Shown: positions 8,907-18,713 of the stretch, one piece after another
Layout: each line of letters begins with the position of its first letter
How positions within the stretch are numbered: position 1 is the first letter of the stretch
Source of the DNA: Paenibacillus riograndensis SBR5
GTDB taxonomy: Bacteria; Bacillota; Bacilli; Paenibacillales; Paenibacillaceae
Length of the DNA stretch: 64,000 nt
Reading direction: 5' to 3'
Assembly: GCF_000981585.1 (NCBI RefSeq)
Contig: NZ_LN831776.1
Location: 5,997,187 to 6,061,186 of the forward strand
The notes under the pieces: model-generated
What the model was told of the DNA's origin: nothing
Databases searched by the model: none
Seen by the model: only the letters and a program-made list of their open reading frames with translations
Translations under genes and position numbers: made by a program

Positions 8907-10742
8907 TCATTGTCTCTCTAGGGCTATAATCTCACTTGCTATTTGTGCCGCACGCAAAAAGTCGCCCGACTTCTCAGCCTGAATCATCTCTTCGCGTTTT
9001 TGTTCCATCCCGCGTTGCACGGGGTATTTCCGCACTTCACGGATGCAGTCATCCAGAACCTGTGTATTCCAGTCCGGAGGAGTGTCCATCATGGAAATCG
9101 CGGTTGCGGTTTTTTCCAGACGGTCATCCTGAAGCGATGATAAAAACCGGCTGATGCCGGGGGGTTTGCCTTGCGCGTAATAGGCATATAGATAAGCGGC
9201 AATTGCCGCATGATCATCGATGTTGAACTCTTCTCCGAGGCGTTCGCCTACATATGCCGCGGCATCCGGGTCCTGTATCATCCAGGACAACAGCCGCCGT
9301 TCGGCAACATGATAAGCCGGCAGCAAAGTCGGCGCCTGCACCTGCCCTTTTTTATGCCTACCATTATTCCACCTTTTGTCGTTATTATCCCCTTCGGGAA
9401 GGTTTTTTTGCATGGACGCCCGAAGTAAATTGCAGTCCTGCTTCAAGCTATCATATGACAGCTCCAGCTCGGAGGCGATTTCGCGCAGGTAGACCTCGCG
9501 CTCTGTGGAGGAATGCAGTGAGGCGATAATCTCCAGGGCCTCCTTGACATAGGCTATTTTGCCGTCTTCCTCTAGCAGTATATGGTTTTTTTTCAGATAT
9601 ATAAGCTTAAATTTAATGGATGAAACCGCTGAATCAATGACTTGCTCCTTAAACCGCTCCCCCCCGTGGCGGGAGATGAATTCATCTGGATCGAGTCCGC
9701 TGGGAAGCACAGCCACCTTAACCCGCAGGCCATTGTCCTCCAGCATCGGGATCGCCTTCATTGCTGCGGCTTGTCCTGCCTTATCGCCGTCATAAGCCAG
9801 AACGATCTCATCACCCAGACTCTTCATTAGAGCCACATGCCCCTCTGTCAGCGAGGTTCCCATGGTAGCCACACCGTTATGCACACCTGCTTCCCAAGCC
9901 GAAATGACATCACCGTAGCCTTCAAAAAGGACGATTTGCCGCGTTTTGCGGATGGATGCTTTGGATTGGTGCAAGTTGTACAGAATCCGGCTTTTGTTAA
10001 ACAGTCTGCTCTCCGGGGAATTCAAGTATTTCGGCTGACCGTCTCCAAGAATTCTTCCGGCAAAAGCAATCACCTTCCCTGTGCGGTTCGCAATCGGAAA
10101 AATGACACGTCCGCGAAAACGGTCAATATATCCTTTGCCCTCGCCTCTGGCCGACAGCAGTCCGCCCTTCTCCATCTCGGCGAGATTGAAGCTCCTTTTG
10201 TCCAGGAACTGGAGCAGTGTATCCCAGCGGTCCGGCGCATAGCCGATCTGGAACTGGTCGATCATCTTGCCGCTGAAGCCCCGGGATCTCAAATAATCCA
10301 TGGCGGCAGTGCCGTATTCCGTATTCTTCAGCAGAAAATGATAAAATTTGGCCGACAGTTCATACGCCTGAATCAACCGGTCACGCTCTGGATCAGGAGG
10401 GGAGAGAACGCCTCCTGTTCCCTCGGGAACAGGGATATCACTTTCTTCCGCCATTATTCTGACTGCTTCGGGGAAGGATAACCCTTCGATTTCCATCCTG
10501 AATTTGATGGCATTGCCCCCCATGCCGCAGCCAAAGCAATGAAAGACGCCCCGTTCGGGCGTTACAGTGAAGGAAGGTGTTTTCTCCGAATGAAACGGGC
10601 AGAGGCCCCATAAATATTTCCCCTGCTTGGACAAATGGACAACCTTACCGACGGTATCGACAATGTCATGCCGTGCGAGGACACTCTCGATCACTTCTTC
10701 CGGAATATTACCTTGTCCGCTAGCCACTTCAACCACCTTCAT
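8907..10742 (-). CDS. dnaG: DNA primase DnaG
   Basis: Primase that makes RNA primers at replication forks, about 611 residues. It has an N-terminal CHC2 zinc ribbon (CPFHSEKTPSF then HCFGCG), a TOPRIM core with EGYGDVISAWEAG and DGDKAGQ, and a C-terminal helicase-binding region from about residue 450. The ATG at 10742 is only weakly placed: the only purine run before it is directly adjacent. A GTG at 10727 (VASGQGNIPEEV) has AGGTGG five bases upstream and gives an N-terminus more like other DnaG proteins, so it may be the real start. It lies between yqxD and rpoD. Confidence 0.97.
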   Translation of the reverse strand: MKVVEVASGQGNIPEEVIESVLARHDIVDTVGKVVHLSKQGKYLWGLCPFHSEKTPSFTVTPERGVFHCFGCGMGGNAIKFRMEIEGLSFPEAVRIMAEESDIPVPEGTGGVLSPPDPERDRLIQAYELSAKFYHFLLKNTEYGTAAMDYLRSRGFSGKMIDQFQIGYAPDRWDTLLQFLDKRSFNLAEMEKGGLLSARGEGKGYIDRFRGRVIFPIANRTGKVIAFAGRILGDGQPKYLNSPESRLFNKSRILYNLHQSKASIRKTRQIVLFEGYGDVISAWEAGVHNGVATMGTSLTEGHVALMKSLGDEIVLAYDGDKAGQAAAMKAIPMLEDNGLRVKVAVLPSGLDPDEFISRHGGERFKEQVIDSAVSSIKFKLIYLKKNHILLEEDGKIAYVKEALEIIASLHSSTEREVYLREIASELELSYDSLKQDCNLLRASMQKNLPEGDNNDKRWNNGRHKKGQVQAPTLLPAYHVAERRLLSWMIQDPDAAAYVGERLGEEFNIDDHAAIAAYLYAYYAQGKPPGISRFLSSLQDDRLEKTATAISMMDTPPDWNTQVLDDCIREVRKYPVQRGMEQKREEMIQAEKSGDFLRAAQIASEIIALERQ

Positions 10743-10766
10743 CTCTTAACAAATAAATATAATTCG

Positions 10767-11240
10767 CTATAGCTGGACATTCTCCTGCAAAATCATTAAA
10801 AGTTTTGTCAGTTTATGTTGAAAATAAATTTTCTCTTCCGCGGTGATCGCTTTCGGCCCCTTGGAATAATGGCCGCGCCTGCGCTCCACGGCTCTGGCAT
10901 GCCTGCTTTCCAGCATAAAATCCATGCCCAAATCATCATATTCCTGTCCGCGGTTAGACAAAACCCTGCAGCGTTTGCCCAGCGCCAGCGCGGCCAGGCC
11001 GTAATCCTGCGTGACGACAATATCGCCTGCAGTAATGTGATTGGCAATGTACAGATCGGCACTGTCAGCCCCACGATCCACTTGAACGATTGAGACGCCT
11101 TCCTCACCCCTCAGCACATGATCGTATGAAGAGACCATGATTACCGGGATGCCGAAGCTCCGGGCCACGGCAATGATTTCTGCCTTCACCGGGCAGGCAT
11201 CCCCGTCGACCACGATCTTCCTTTCCTGTGATCTTTCCAT
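10767..11240 (-). CDS. yqxD: UPF0178/DUF188 family protein YqxD (YaiI)
   Basis: A 157-residue member of the YaiI/YqxD family. The N-terminal VDGDACPVK signature and DYGLAALALGKRCRVLSNRG are seen. The fold resembles PIN-like nucleases, but activity is unproven. Three starts are clustered: TTG 11252, ATG 11246 and ATG 11240; GGTGAT upstream fits the last best. It lies 24 bp before dnaG, as in B. subtilis, and about 200 bp after glyS. Confidence 0.9.
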   Translation of the reverse strand: MERSQERKIVVDGDACPVKAEIIAVARSFGIPVIMVSSYDHVLRGEEGVSIVQVDRGADSADLYIANHITAGDIVVTQDYGLAALALGKRCRVLSNRGQEYDDLGMDFMLESRHARAVERRRGHYSKGPKAITAEEKIYFQHKLTKLLMILQENVQL

Positions 11241-11441
11241 GCTCATCACCAATTTCCCGTGTAATATATATACGCTTTGCCCAACTGAAATCCTTCTTTA
11301 CAAAGCATAAATACGGAACGAATGTCAACTTACGCATTGGCACCGTTCCGTATATTTATACCCTAAACCATCGATCTATACCATAAACTGTACAAAAACG
11401 TACACTTTAGGGGATACAGACATCAGGATCTCCTAAAGAGA
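11241..11441. other. Non-coding spacer between glyS and yqxD with two dyads
   Basis: In B. subtilis this position holds ccpN and yqfL; here there is no gene. Two symmetric elements are visible. One is a perfect 10-bp inverted repeat (ATACGGAACG / CGTTCCGTAT, about 11312-11354) whose 23-bp interior contains a minus-strand TTGACA. The other is a dyad AAA-N-TGTAC-N6-GTACA-N-TTT at 11385-11408, nested in CCCTAAA (11361) / TTTAGGG (11406). No T-tract follows on the minus strand, so these look more like operators or leader structure of yqxD-dnaG-rpoD than a terminator. Confidence 0.45.
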
Positions 11442-13520
11442 CTACCACACCAGCTTGCCAAAATCGGCAAACGCCTTGGAATCGGCATCGATGCCGGCCA
11501 GCAGCGCCAGGCGGTTCGCACGGATCTGCTCATCTTCGGCCATGACCATTACGGAATCGAAAAATCCGGTAACCGCATCCTTCAGGCCGGACAGAATCCG
11601 CAGAGCTTCCTCCGCATTTCTGGCACGGAGCGCTTCCTGGTACGGTGAGTGAATAGCCTGCCAAGTCTCATATAGCTTGCGCTCCGCTTCTTCCTTCAGC
11701 AAAGAAGGCGCTACGGCCGTTCCTTCTGCGGCTTTAGCCGCCAGATTGCTGACCCGTGTCAGTGAATCTACGGTGATTTTGAAATCAGCCTGACTGTTTA
11801 CAGTATCCATAAGCGCACGGCTTCTTCCCACTACTGCCACGATGTCATCGAAGCCTGCAGCAATTACCGCATCCACAACATCATAACGGACATTGTCGGA
11901 TAACAGCCGTTTTACACGCAGACCGAAGAACTCGTACAGGTTTATACGCAGGTCAGGAGCAAAAGGTTTCTCTGTGCGTAAATTTTCATGCACCTCCAAG
12001 GCAGCATCAAAAATTTCCTCTAAAGAGACCGTCAGCTTATGCTCAAGGACCATCTGCACAATGCCTGCCGCCTGCCGGCGGAGGGCGTAGGGGTCCTGCG
12101 AACCGGTCGGAATAATGCCGATGGAAAAGCATCCGACAATCGTGTCGATTTTATCCGCAAGGCTGACCACAAGGCCGACTTCCGAAGCAGGAACAGCGTC
12201 TCCGGCAAAGCGTGGCTGATAGTGCTCGAAGATCCCTCTTGCAACCGCTTCGGGTTCACCGGCTTTGCGGGCATAATCCTCACCCATGGTGCCCTGGAGT
12301 TCGGAAAACTCATTTACCATTTGCGTCACCAGATCGAATTTGCAGATATCAGCCGTCCGGCTGACTTCAGCAGCTGTCTTTGCGGACAGCCCCAGCTTCA
12401 CCGTTAACCGGTCAGCTACCGCACGAATCCGGCGGACCTTGTCCCCGACGCTGCCCAGTTCCTCGTGATACACAATGTTCTCAAGCTTGGCCAGCGCATC
12501 GCTGATCTGCAGCTTCTGATCCTCTTCATAAAAGAACTTCGCGTCCGACAGGCGGGCACGCAGCACCTTCTCATTCCCTCTGGCGATGACATCCAGCGAC
12601 TCCGCATTACCGTTGCGGACTGTGACGAAGAAAGACAGCAGCGCACCCGCTGCGTCAAAGACCGGGAAGTAGCGCTGATGCTCGCGCATCGAGGTAATCA
12701 GCACATCCTGCGGGATGTTGAGGAAAGCTGCATCAAATGTACCGAACAGCACCGTTGGCGTTTCTACGAGAAACAAAACTTCCTCCAGCAGATCGTCTTT
12801 GATGGCAATCGTCCAGCCCTTTTCTTCTGCCAGCTTGTTGATCTGGCTCAGAATCAGCTCTTCGCGTTCCTTCACATCGACCAGCACATGCTGGCTGCGC
12901 ATCGTTTCCACGTACTTCGCAGGCTCGGCAATAACCGCTTCCGTTCCCAGGAAACGATGGCCCCGGCTTACATTTCCGGCTTTGACGCCGGTGATTTCCA
13001 GATCAATCACCTCTTGGCCGAACAGGGCCACCAGCCAGCGGATCGGACGGACGAATTTGAAATCATAGGCTCCCCAGCGCATGTTCTTGGGGAAGGTCAT
13101 TGCGCTGACAATGCCGCTAAGCCCTTCGGACAACAGCGAAGAGGTGTTTACACCCTCGCTGTTTTTGGTGGCATAAATATATTCCACTCCTGCCAGCTCT
13201 TTAAAGGTGAACTGCTCCGGCGATACCCCCTGGCTGCGGGCAAAACCGAGTGCAGCCTTGCTCCATTCGCCGCTGGCATCCAGTGCGATTTTGCGTGAGG
13301 GGCCCTTCACTTCTTCACTGATGTCCTCTTGTTTTTCGGCGGCATCCTTCACCAGAACGGCAAGACGGCGCGGTGTGGCATAGGCGGTGACTCCGCTATG
13401 GGAAATGCGGGATGCTTCCAGCCATTTGACGGTTCTGTCCTTAAGCTGCTCCATCGCAGCACGGATGAAGCGGGCCGGAACCTCTTCGAGTCCGATCTCA
13501 AACAATATATCCTTAGACAA
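11442..13520 (-). CDS. glyS: Glycine--tRNA ligase beta subunit
   Basis: Beta chain of the heterotetrameric (alpha2beta2) bacterial glycyl-tRNA synthetase. It begins with the [17 protein letters not shown] signature, carries LPKNMRW-type sequence ([21 protein letters not shown]), an HD-like central domain and a C-terminal anticodon-binding DALR-like region; about 692 residues, the family norm. Start: TTG at 13520 has AAGGTG six bases upstream and matches B. subtilis GlyS; a GTG at 13529 is an alternative. It overlaps the glyQ stop by 8 bp, so the two subunits are coupled and share the T-box leader. Confidence 0.97.
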   Translation of the reverse strand: MSKDILFEIGLEEVPARFIRAAMEQLKDRTVKWLEASRISHSGVTAYATPRRLAVLVKDAAEKQEDISEEVKGPSRKIALDASGEWSKAALGFARSQGVSPEQFTFKELAGVEYIYATKNSEGVNTSSLLSEGLSGIVSAMTFPKNMRWGAYDFKFVRPIRWLVALFGQEVIDLEITGVKAGNVSRGHRFLGTEAVIAEPAKYVETMRSQHVLVDVKEREELILSQINKLAEEKGWTIAIKDDLLEEVLFLVETPTVLFGTFDAAFLNIPQDVLITSMREHQRYFPVFDAAGALLSFFVTVRNGNAESLDVIARGNEKVLRARLSDAKFFYEEDQKLQISDALAKLENIVYHEELGSVGDKVRRIRAVADRLTVKLGLSAKTAAEVSRTADICKFDLVTQMVNEFSELQGTMGEDYARKAGEPEAVARGIFEHYQPRFAGDAVPASEVGLVVSLADKIDTIVGCFSIGIIPTGSQDPYALRRQAAGIVQMVLEHKLTVSLEEIFDAALEVHENLRTEKPFAPDLRINLYEFFGLRVKRLLSDNVRYDVVDAVIAAGFDDIVAVVGRSRALMDTVNSQADFKITVDSLTRVSNLAAKAAEGTAVAPSLLKEEAERKLYETWQAIHSPYQEALRARNAEEALRILSGLKDAVTGFFDSVMVMAEDEQIRANRLALLAGIDADSKAFADFGKLVW

Positions 13521-14400
13521 GGTCAGCACCTTCTTTCTTCAGCAGCGGGAAGCCGAGCTTCTCGCGTTCCTCGAGATAGGTCGCCGCTACGGTGCGGGCG
13601 AGGTTGCGGACTCGGGTAATAAAGCCCGTTCGTTCGGTCACACTAATGGCTCCCCGCGCATCCAGGAGGTTGAAGGTGTGCGAGCATTTCAGCACATAAT
13701 CGTAAGCCGGGAACACCAGATGCTGCTCCATCGCTCTGCGCGCTTCCTCTTCATAGGTGTTGAAGAGGGTGAACAGCATTTTGACATCGGAGACTTCGAA
13801 TGTATAGGTTGAGTGCTCTACTTCCGGCTGATGGAATACGTCACCGTAGGTCATGCCGCCCACCCATTCCAGGTCGAACACATTTTCCTTCTCCTGAATG
13901 TAGGAGGCCAAACGCTCCATGCCGTAAGTGATTTCGACAGCCACCGGACTGGTCTCAATGCCGCCGACCTGCTGGAAATACGTAAATTGTGTGATTTCCA
14001 TACCATCCAGCCATACTTCCCAGCCGAGGCCCGCGCAGCCCAGCGAAGGGTTCTCCCAGTTGTCTTCAACAAAACGGATGTCATGCAAAAGCGGATCTAC
14101 GCCAAGCGCCTTCAGACTATCCAGATACAGCTCTTGAATATTGTCCGGCGATGGCTTGATAATCACCTGGAACTGGTGATGCTGATACAGGCGGTTCGGG
14201 TTCTCTCCGTAACGTCCGTCCGAGGGACGGCGTGAAGGCTCCACATAAGCTACCTTCCACGGCTCCGGTCCGAGCGAACGCAGGAAGGTCATGGGGTTCA
14301 TGGTTCCTGCCCCTTTTTCCGTGTCATACGGCTGAACGAGAATACAGTTCTGGGCAGACCAGAACTGCTGCAGCGTCAAAATCATCTGCTGAAAATTCAT
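13513..14400 (-). CDS. glyQ: Glycine--tRNA ligase alpha subunit
   Basis: Catalytic alpha chain of heterotetrameric glycyl-tRNA synthetase, 295 residues, the usual length. Seen are [24 protein letters not shown], the class II motif region [25 protein letters not shown] and [21 protein letters not shown]. The ATG at 14400 follows AAGGAG. First gene of the glyQS operon, controlled by the upstream T-box. Confidence 0.98.
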   Translation of the reverse strand: MNFQQMILTLQQFWSAQNCILVQPYDTEKGAGTMNPMTFLRSLGPEPWKVAYVEPSRRPSDGRYGENPNRLYQHHQFQVIIKPSPDNIQELYLDSLKALGVDPLLHDIRFVEDNWENPSLGCAGLGWEVWLDGMEITQFTYFQQVGGIETSPVAVEITYGMERLASYIQEKENVFDLEWVGGMTYGDVFHQPEVEHSTYTFEVSDVKMLFTLFNTYEEEARRAMEQHLVFPAYDYVLKCSHTFNLLDARGAISVTERTGFITRVRNLARTVAATYLEEREKLGFPLLKKEGADLV

Positions 14401-14532
14401 ACTACCGACTCCTTCGCTTCACAAGTTTAACTGCGCCTCTTGCCATGGTTCATCTTGCCTGCTGTCGATGGAGGCGGCACTCTTCTATCCTTGCGGTGTC
14501 TCACATGAGATCCTTATTGCCGACCACAAGGC

Positions 14533-14806
14533 AAAAAAGCTCCCGCCCCCATGCCTGATATACAGACATAGGGACGAGAGCCTGAAATATACTCCCGCGG
14601 TTCCACCCTACTTGATCTCATCAATAAATGACGAAATCCACTTTCATTCGCCGCTTTCGCACTCCCGGGTGCCATGTTCATGAACGTTGTCCTGCCAGGC
14701 TTCCACTCTCCCCGGCTCGCTTAAGGGCAATACTGTTCATTACTTTCCCGATCACTGCACGTTTCTCCATCTTAGGAGCTATAACGGCATATTTATAACA
14801 AGAAAC
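14533..14806 (-). promoter_or_regulatory. Glycine T-box riboswitch of glyQS
   Basis: tRNA-sensing leader. The canonical T-box AGGGTGGAACCGCGGG lies at 14594-14609 on the minus strand and forms the antiterminator. It is followed by a terminator at about 14533-14582: a long hairpin beginning GCTCTCGTCCC and ending GGGCGGGAGC, then TTTTTT. Stem I upstream carries GAACATGGCACC, whose GGC at 14671-14673 is the likely specifier codon for glycine. Uncharged tRNA-Gly should favour antitermination. About 130 further bases separate the terminator from glyQ. Confidence 0.93.
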
Positions 14807-14813
14807 TGAACCT

Positions 14814-14842
14814 ATAGTAACGGATTTTTGGCGTTTCGTCAA
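14814..14842 (-). promoter_or_regulatory. glyQS promoter
   Basis: Minus-strand TTGACG (14837-14842), 17 bp, TACTAT (14814-14819), giving a start near 14806. The -35 overlaps the recO stop codon, so the glyQS unit starts exactly where recO ends. Confidence 0.8.
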
Positions 14843-15594
14843 ATATTGTATTTATCAAGCTGGTCGAGAAAATTCTGCGACTTCAGCTTCAGCCCCAGCT
14901 GATGGTCCATAAAGGCCCGCATGATCTTTTTGAGTTCAGCACGGGTGCCTTCCTTCACATTCACATTGCCAAGCCGTGTGAGATCAAGTGCAGCGAACAA
15001 GCGCAGCAGCTTGAGTGCGCGGGGAGAAATCTCCATTGCAGGAGGATCATTATGCCTGCAGCTGCGGCAGAGCACGCCCCCGAGGCGGGGGCTTACCCGC
15101 AGTTCCTCATCCGGCTTGTCCAGACCGCAAACAATGCAGTTGTCCAGCTGCGGACCGTACCCTGCCGCCTGCAGAATTTTCATCTCAAAGACATTTATAA
15201 TGATGCCGGGCTCCTTGTCTTCCTCTAGCGCATTGAGACAGGCTGTGAGCTGGCGGAACCAAAAACTGCCGGTCTCCTCATCATGAAGCACACGGTCAAG
15301 CAGCTCACAGGCGTATGAAGCATAAGCGGCTTTGACCAGATCCTCCCGCAGCGGATGATGGGACTTCGTAATTTCACCAGCATTCAGTGTTCCGAGCCCC
15401 CCGTTGTTGCGGAAAAACACATATTCCCCGGCAGTGAACAGCTGGATCAGGGCAGCATGGCGGCTTTTAACCTTTTTGGCCCCGCGTACGAGGACGCCTA
15501 CTTTGCCGGCGTTTTCGGTGCAAAGCGTAATAATCGCGTTCCCCTCGCCGTAGTCCATGCTGCGGATGACGATCCCTTCCACCCTGTATAGCAT
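14839..15594 (-). CDS. recO: DNA repair protein RecO
   Basis: Recombination mediator that helps load RecA on SSB-coated ssDNA, 251 residues. It has an N-terminal OB-fold (YRVEGIVIRSMDYGEGNAIITL), a helical centre and a zinc-binding set CIVCG ... CRSCR. The ATG at 15594 follows GGAAGAGG; an in-frame extension of six residues was not taken. It lies after era and yqzL, as in B. subtilis, with 36 bp to yqzL. Confidence 0.96.
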   Translation of the reverse strand: MLYRVEGIVIRSMDYGEGNAIITLCTENAGKVGVLVRGAKKVKSRHAALIQLFTAGEYVFFRNNGGLGTLNAGEITKSHHPLREDLVKAAYASYACELLDRVLHDEETGSFWFRQLTACLNALEEDKEPGIIINVFEMKILQAAGYGPQLDNCIVCGLDKPDEELRVSPRLGGVLCRSCRHNDPPAMEISPRALKLLRLFAALDLTRLGNVNVKEGTRAELKKIMRAFMDHQLGLKLKSQNFLDQLDKYNI

Positions 15595-15630
15595 GCCTCT
15601 TCCCCCAACCATTCGGCAAGCAACCAGTCC

Positions 15631-15774
15631 TTATTGCGCTTCTTCATCCAGGACCTTCTCTTCCTCCGCAGGCAGCTCCAGGCTGCCCTCAAGCGGATCT
15701 GCAGCTTGTTTGTACAGCAGATATGCATCGACATCCCCAGTCATTGCAAAATACTTCCACGAAAAGTCTCGCAT
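15631..15774 (-). CDS. yqzL: YqzL-family small protein
   Basis: A 47-residue gene beginning MRDFSWKYFAMTGDVDAYLL and ending EEEKVLDEEAQ. YqzL-type proteins of this sequence and size sit between era and recO in Bacillales. ATG at 15774 follows AAAGGATG and the TAA is at 15631. No function is known. The acidic C-terminal half and aromatic N-terminal half are its only visible features. Confidence 0.88.
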   Translation of the reverse strand: MRDFSWKYFAMTGDVDAYLLYKQAADPLEGSLELPAEEEKVLDEEAQ

Positions 15775-15881
15775 TCGTATTCATCCTTTCTTCGGAAACA
15801 CGATGTCTCTTCAGAAATAGGATGTGCGATAGGCCAGGATCTATCCTTGCAATTCCTGCCAGAAAGCTGCAAATGCAGAGG

Positions 15882-16775
15882 TTAAAGGTCTTTGTGGAAG
15901 CCCAAATCACGCAGAACGCGTTCCTGATTGCGCCAGTCTTTTTTCACTTTTACCCATAATTCCAGAAAAATCTTCGAACCCAGCAGGTTCTCGATATCGG
16001 TACGGGCCCGTCTGCCGACTTCCTTCAGCATCGCCCCCTGCTTGCCGATAATAATCCCCTTCTGGGAATCGCGCTCGACAAAAATAACGGCCGACACATG
16101 CACAACCCCATTGGATTCGACACGCATGTCCTCGATGGCTACCGCAATGGAATGCGGCACCTCCTCGCGGGTCAAATGCAGGATTTTCTCGCGGATCAGC
16201 TCTGCACAGACGAACTGCTCCGGATGGTCGGTAATCTGATCTTCAGGATAATACTGCGGGCCTTCAGGCAGGTATTTCACTACCTGATCCAGCAGTGTAT
16301 TTACATTGCTGCCAAGCTTGGCGGAAATCGGTACGATTTCGGCGAACTCATGCAGCTTATTGTATTCGGTAATCAGCGGAAGCAGGGCTTCCGGCTCGAT
16401 TTTGTCAATCTTGTTCATTACGAGAATGACCGGTGTTTTGACATCCTTGAGCTGCTCGGCAATATAGCGGTCACCTCCGCCCATGCCCTCAGAAGCATCC
16501 ACCAGGAACAGTACGGCTTCCACCTCATGCAATGTGCTCATCGCCGTCTGGTTCATGTAATCGCCCAGCTTGGACTGTCTTTTATGGATACCCGGTGTGT
16601 CCAGGAATACAATCTGCGAATTGTTCGCGGTGTATACCCCGTGAATTTTATTTCTGGTGGTCTGCGGCTTGTCCGACATGATGGCGATCTTCTGTCCGAT
16701 CACCTGGTTCATGAGGGTCGACTTGCCTACGTTTGGTCTGCCGATAATGGCGACAAACCCTGATTTGAATTTCAT
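15882..16775 (-). CDS. era: GTPase Era
   Basis: Ribosome assembly GTPase that binds the 3' end of 16S rRNA, 297 residues. G1 is GRPNVGKST near residue 10, G2 TTRNKI, G3 DTPG, G4 NKID, G5 SAK. The C-terminal KH domain contains the RNA-binding segment [21 protein letters not shown] at 16775 follows GGAAGGAAGAT; a 17-residue extension was rejected. It lies near ybeY and recO, in line with a role in 30S maturation. Confidence 0.97.
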   Translation of the reverse strand: MKFKSGFVAIIGRPNVGKSTLMNQVIGQKIAIMSDKPQTTRNKIHGVYTANNSQIVFLDTPGIHKRQSKLGDYMNQTAMSTLHEVEAVLFLVDASEGMGGGDRYIAEQLKDVKTPVILVMNKIDKIEPEALLPLITEYNKLHEFAEIVPISAKLGSNVNTLLDQVVKYLPEGPQYYPEDQITDHPEQFVCAELIREKILHLTREEVPHSIAVAIEDMRVESNGVVHVSAVIFVERDSQKGIIIGKQGAMLKEVGRRARTDIENLLGSKIFLELWVKVKKDWRNQERVLRDLGFHKDL

Positions 16776-17149
16776 ATGATCTTCCTTCCTGCTTCCTTGG
16801 CGCAAAGCCAAATTAGTTGAAAGCATCTGCTATTCCAACAACTTAATTGTATTTTGTGCAGTTATTTCAGCCTATAACTACAACTTTGCGATTTTAGCTG
16901 TATTTCGCGCAATTATTTTTGCCAATACAGGCTGTTTTTCCTACATTTAGCGAATTTAACCGCACTAACTGCAATTATAGTCTTTTGGAGCACAAATATC
17001 CGTTATTTAGCTGTACGATATGCAGTTAAGCCAGACAGCACGCAATATAACACAGTTAGTTCTGCCAGAATAGAGGCACTTATGGAGCTTCTGTGTTTTA
17101 ACAGGAACTAAGAGCATTAATGGGTTCAATCCATTAATTTACCGCAGAA
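16776..17149. repeat. AT-rich spacer with TGYA-N5-TRCA palindromes
   Basis: No gene between cdd and era. It holds three degenerate copies of a short palindrome: TGTATTTTGTGCA (16848-16860), TGTATTTCGCGCA (16899-16911) and TGTACGATATGCA (17012-17024), with flanks such as TTAGC and GTTAT/ATTAT. The first two agree at about 20 of 25 positions when flanks are included. Related copies surround the IS element at 42-44 kb. Confidence 0.6.
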
Positions 17150-17820
<671 letters not shown>

Positions 17821-18216
17821 TTATGACATAAGTCCGGTGATCCAGTCCATCACAGGATGATAAAATACGTAGATTCCCACGATGGCGGCAAAGACCGCCG
17901 TGAGCAGTACGGCCCCTGCGGCGGTGTCTTTCGCTTTTTTGGCCAAGGGATGAATCTCCGGAGAGACCAGATCGATTGTCGCTTCAATAGCTGTGTTCAG
18001 CAGCTCAGCGGCCAGAACGAGCGTAATTGCGAGCAGCAGCAGCATCCAGCTTGACGGGGGGAGTCTGAGGATGACGGCGGCAGCAAGCACGAGTACAGCC
18101 AAAGTGCTGTGCACCTTCATATTCAGCTCAGACTTGAACGCAGAGGCAATGCCGTGCGCCGCAAACCGAAAAGAGTGCCAGAATTTTTTGTGGCCTACCG
18201 CCGTATTCTTGACCAT
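17821..18216 (-). CDS. dgkA: Diacylglycerol/undecaprenol kinase family protein
   Basis: A 131-residue integral membrane kinase of the DgkA family, with three transmembrane helices at about 38-55, 58-76 and 100-120. The signature ELLNTAIEATIDLVSPEIHPLAKKAKDTAAGAV is seen in part as AIEATIDL and AKKAKDTAAGAV. In Gram-positive bacteria this family phosphorylates undecaprenol for lipid carrier recycling. The ATG overlaps the ybeY stop (TAATG). Transcribed with yqfCD-phoH-pgpH-ybeY. Confidence 0.93.
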   Translation of the reverse strand: MVKNTAVGHKKFWHSFRFAAHGIASAFKSELNMKVHSTLAVLVLAAAVILRLPPSSWMLLLLAITLVLAAELLNTAIEATIDLVSPEIHPLAKKAKDTAAGAVLLTAVFAAIVGIYVFYHPVMDWITGLMS

Positions 18217-18713
18217 TAGCGTGTCAACCCAACCTGAGCCAGCACCTTTTCCTGTTTGGACATCATTTCGGCTTCCGAAACCGCATCCTGATGATCATAG
18301 CCCAGCAGATGCAGGAAACCGTGGACGAACAGGAAGCCCAGTTCCCGTTCCAGCGAATGGCCATATTCCAGCGCCTGCTCCTGCGCCCGGGTTACGGAGA
18401 TAATGATGTCGCCCAATACATAAGGAACATCCTCTCCTTCTTCATCTTCTTCAAGAGCATATATAATTTCAGGCTCGTCTTCCCCGGTTTCGTTCATGGC
18501 AAAAGACAGCACATCCGTCGGACGGTCAATCCCCCGGTATTCCAGATTCAATTCATGAATGCGTTCGTTATTGACAAAAGTAAGATCCACTTCGCCTTCG
18601 TCAATCCCTTCCGCTTCGCCGGCCTTTTGCAAAATACTCTCCAGCAGAGTAATCAGCTCATCGCTTATTGGGTGTTCTTCCTGTTCGTTATTCCAGACGA
18701 TTGCAAGGCTCAT
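18216..18713 (-). CDS. ybeY: Endoribonuclease YbeY (16S rRNA maturation)
   Basis: A 165-residue zinc-dependent protein needed for 16S 3'-end maturation and ribosome quality control. The metal site is the HGFLHLLGYDH motif near residues 125-135, preceded by DVLSF. The ATG at 18713 overlaps the pgpH TGA as ATGA. A 45-residue upstream extension inside pgpH was rejected. Neighbours are pgpH before and dgkA after, the conserved order. Confidence 0.96.
   Translation of the reverse strand: MSLAIVWNNEQEEHPISDELITLLESILQKAGEAEGIDEGEVDLTFVNNERIHELNLEYRGIDRPTDVLSFAMNETGEDEPEIIYALEEDEEGEDVPYVLGDIIISVTRAQEQALEYGHSLERELGFLFVHGFLHLLGYDHQDAVSEAEMMSKQEKVLAQVGLTR

Noticed and set aside
16776..17149. Possible CRISPR-like spaced repeats
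   Set aside because: The palindromes are degenerate and irregularly spaced with no constant-length spacers, and there are no cas genes in the window.
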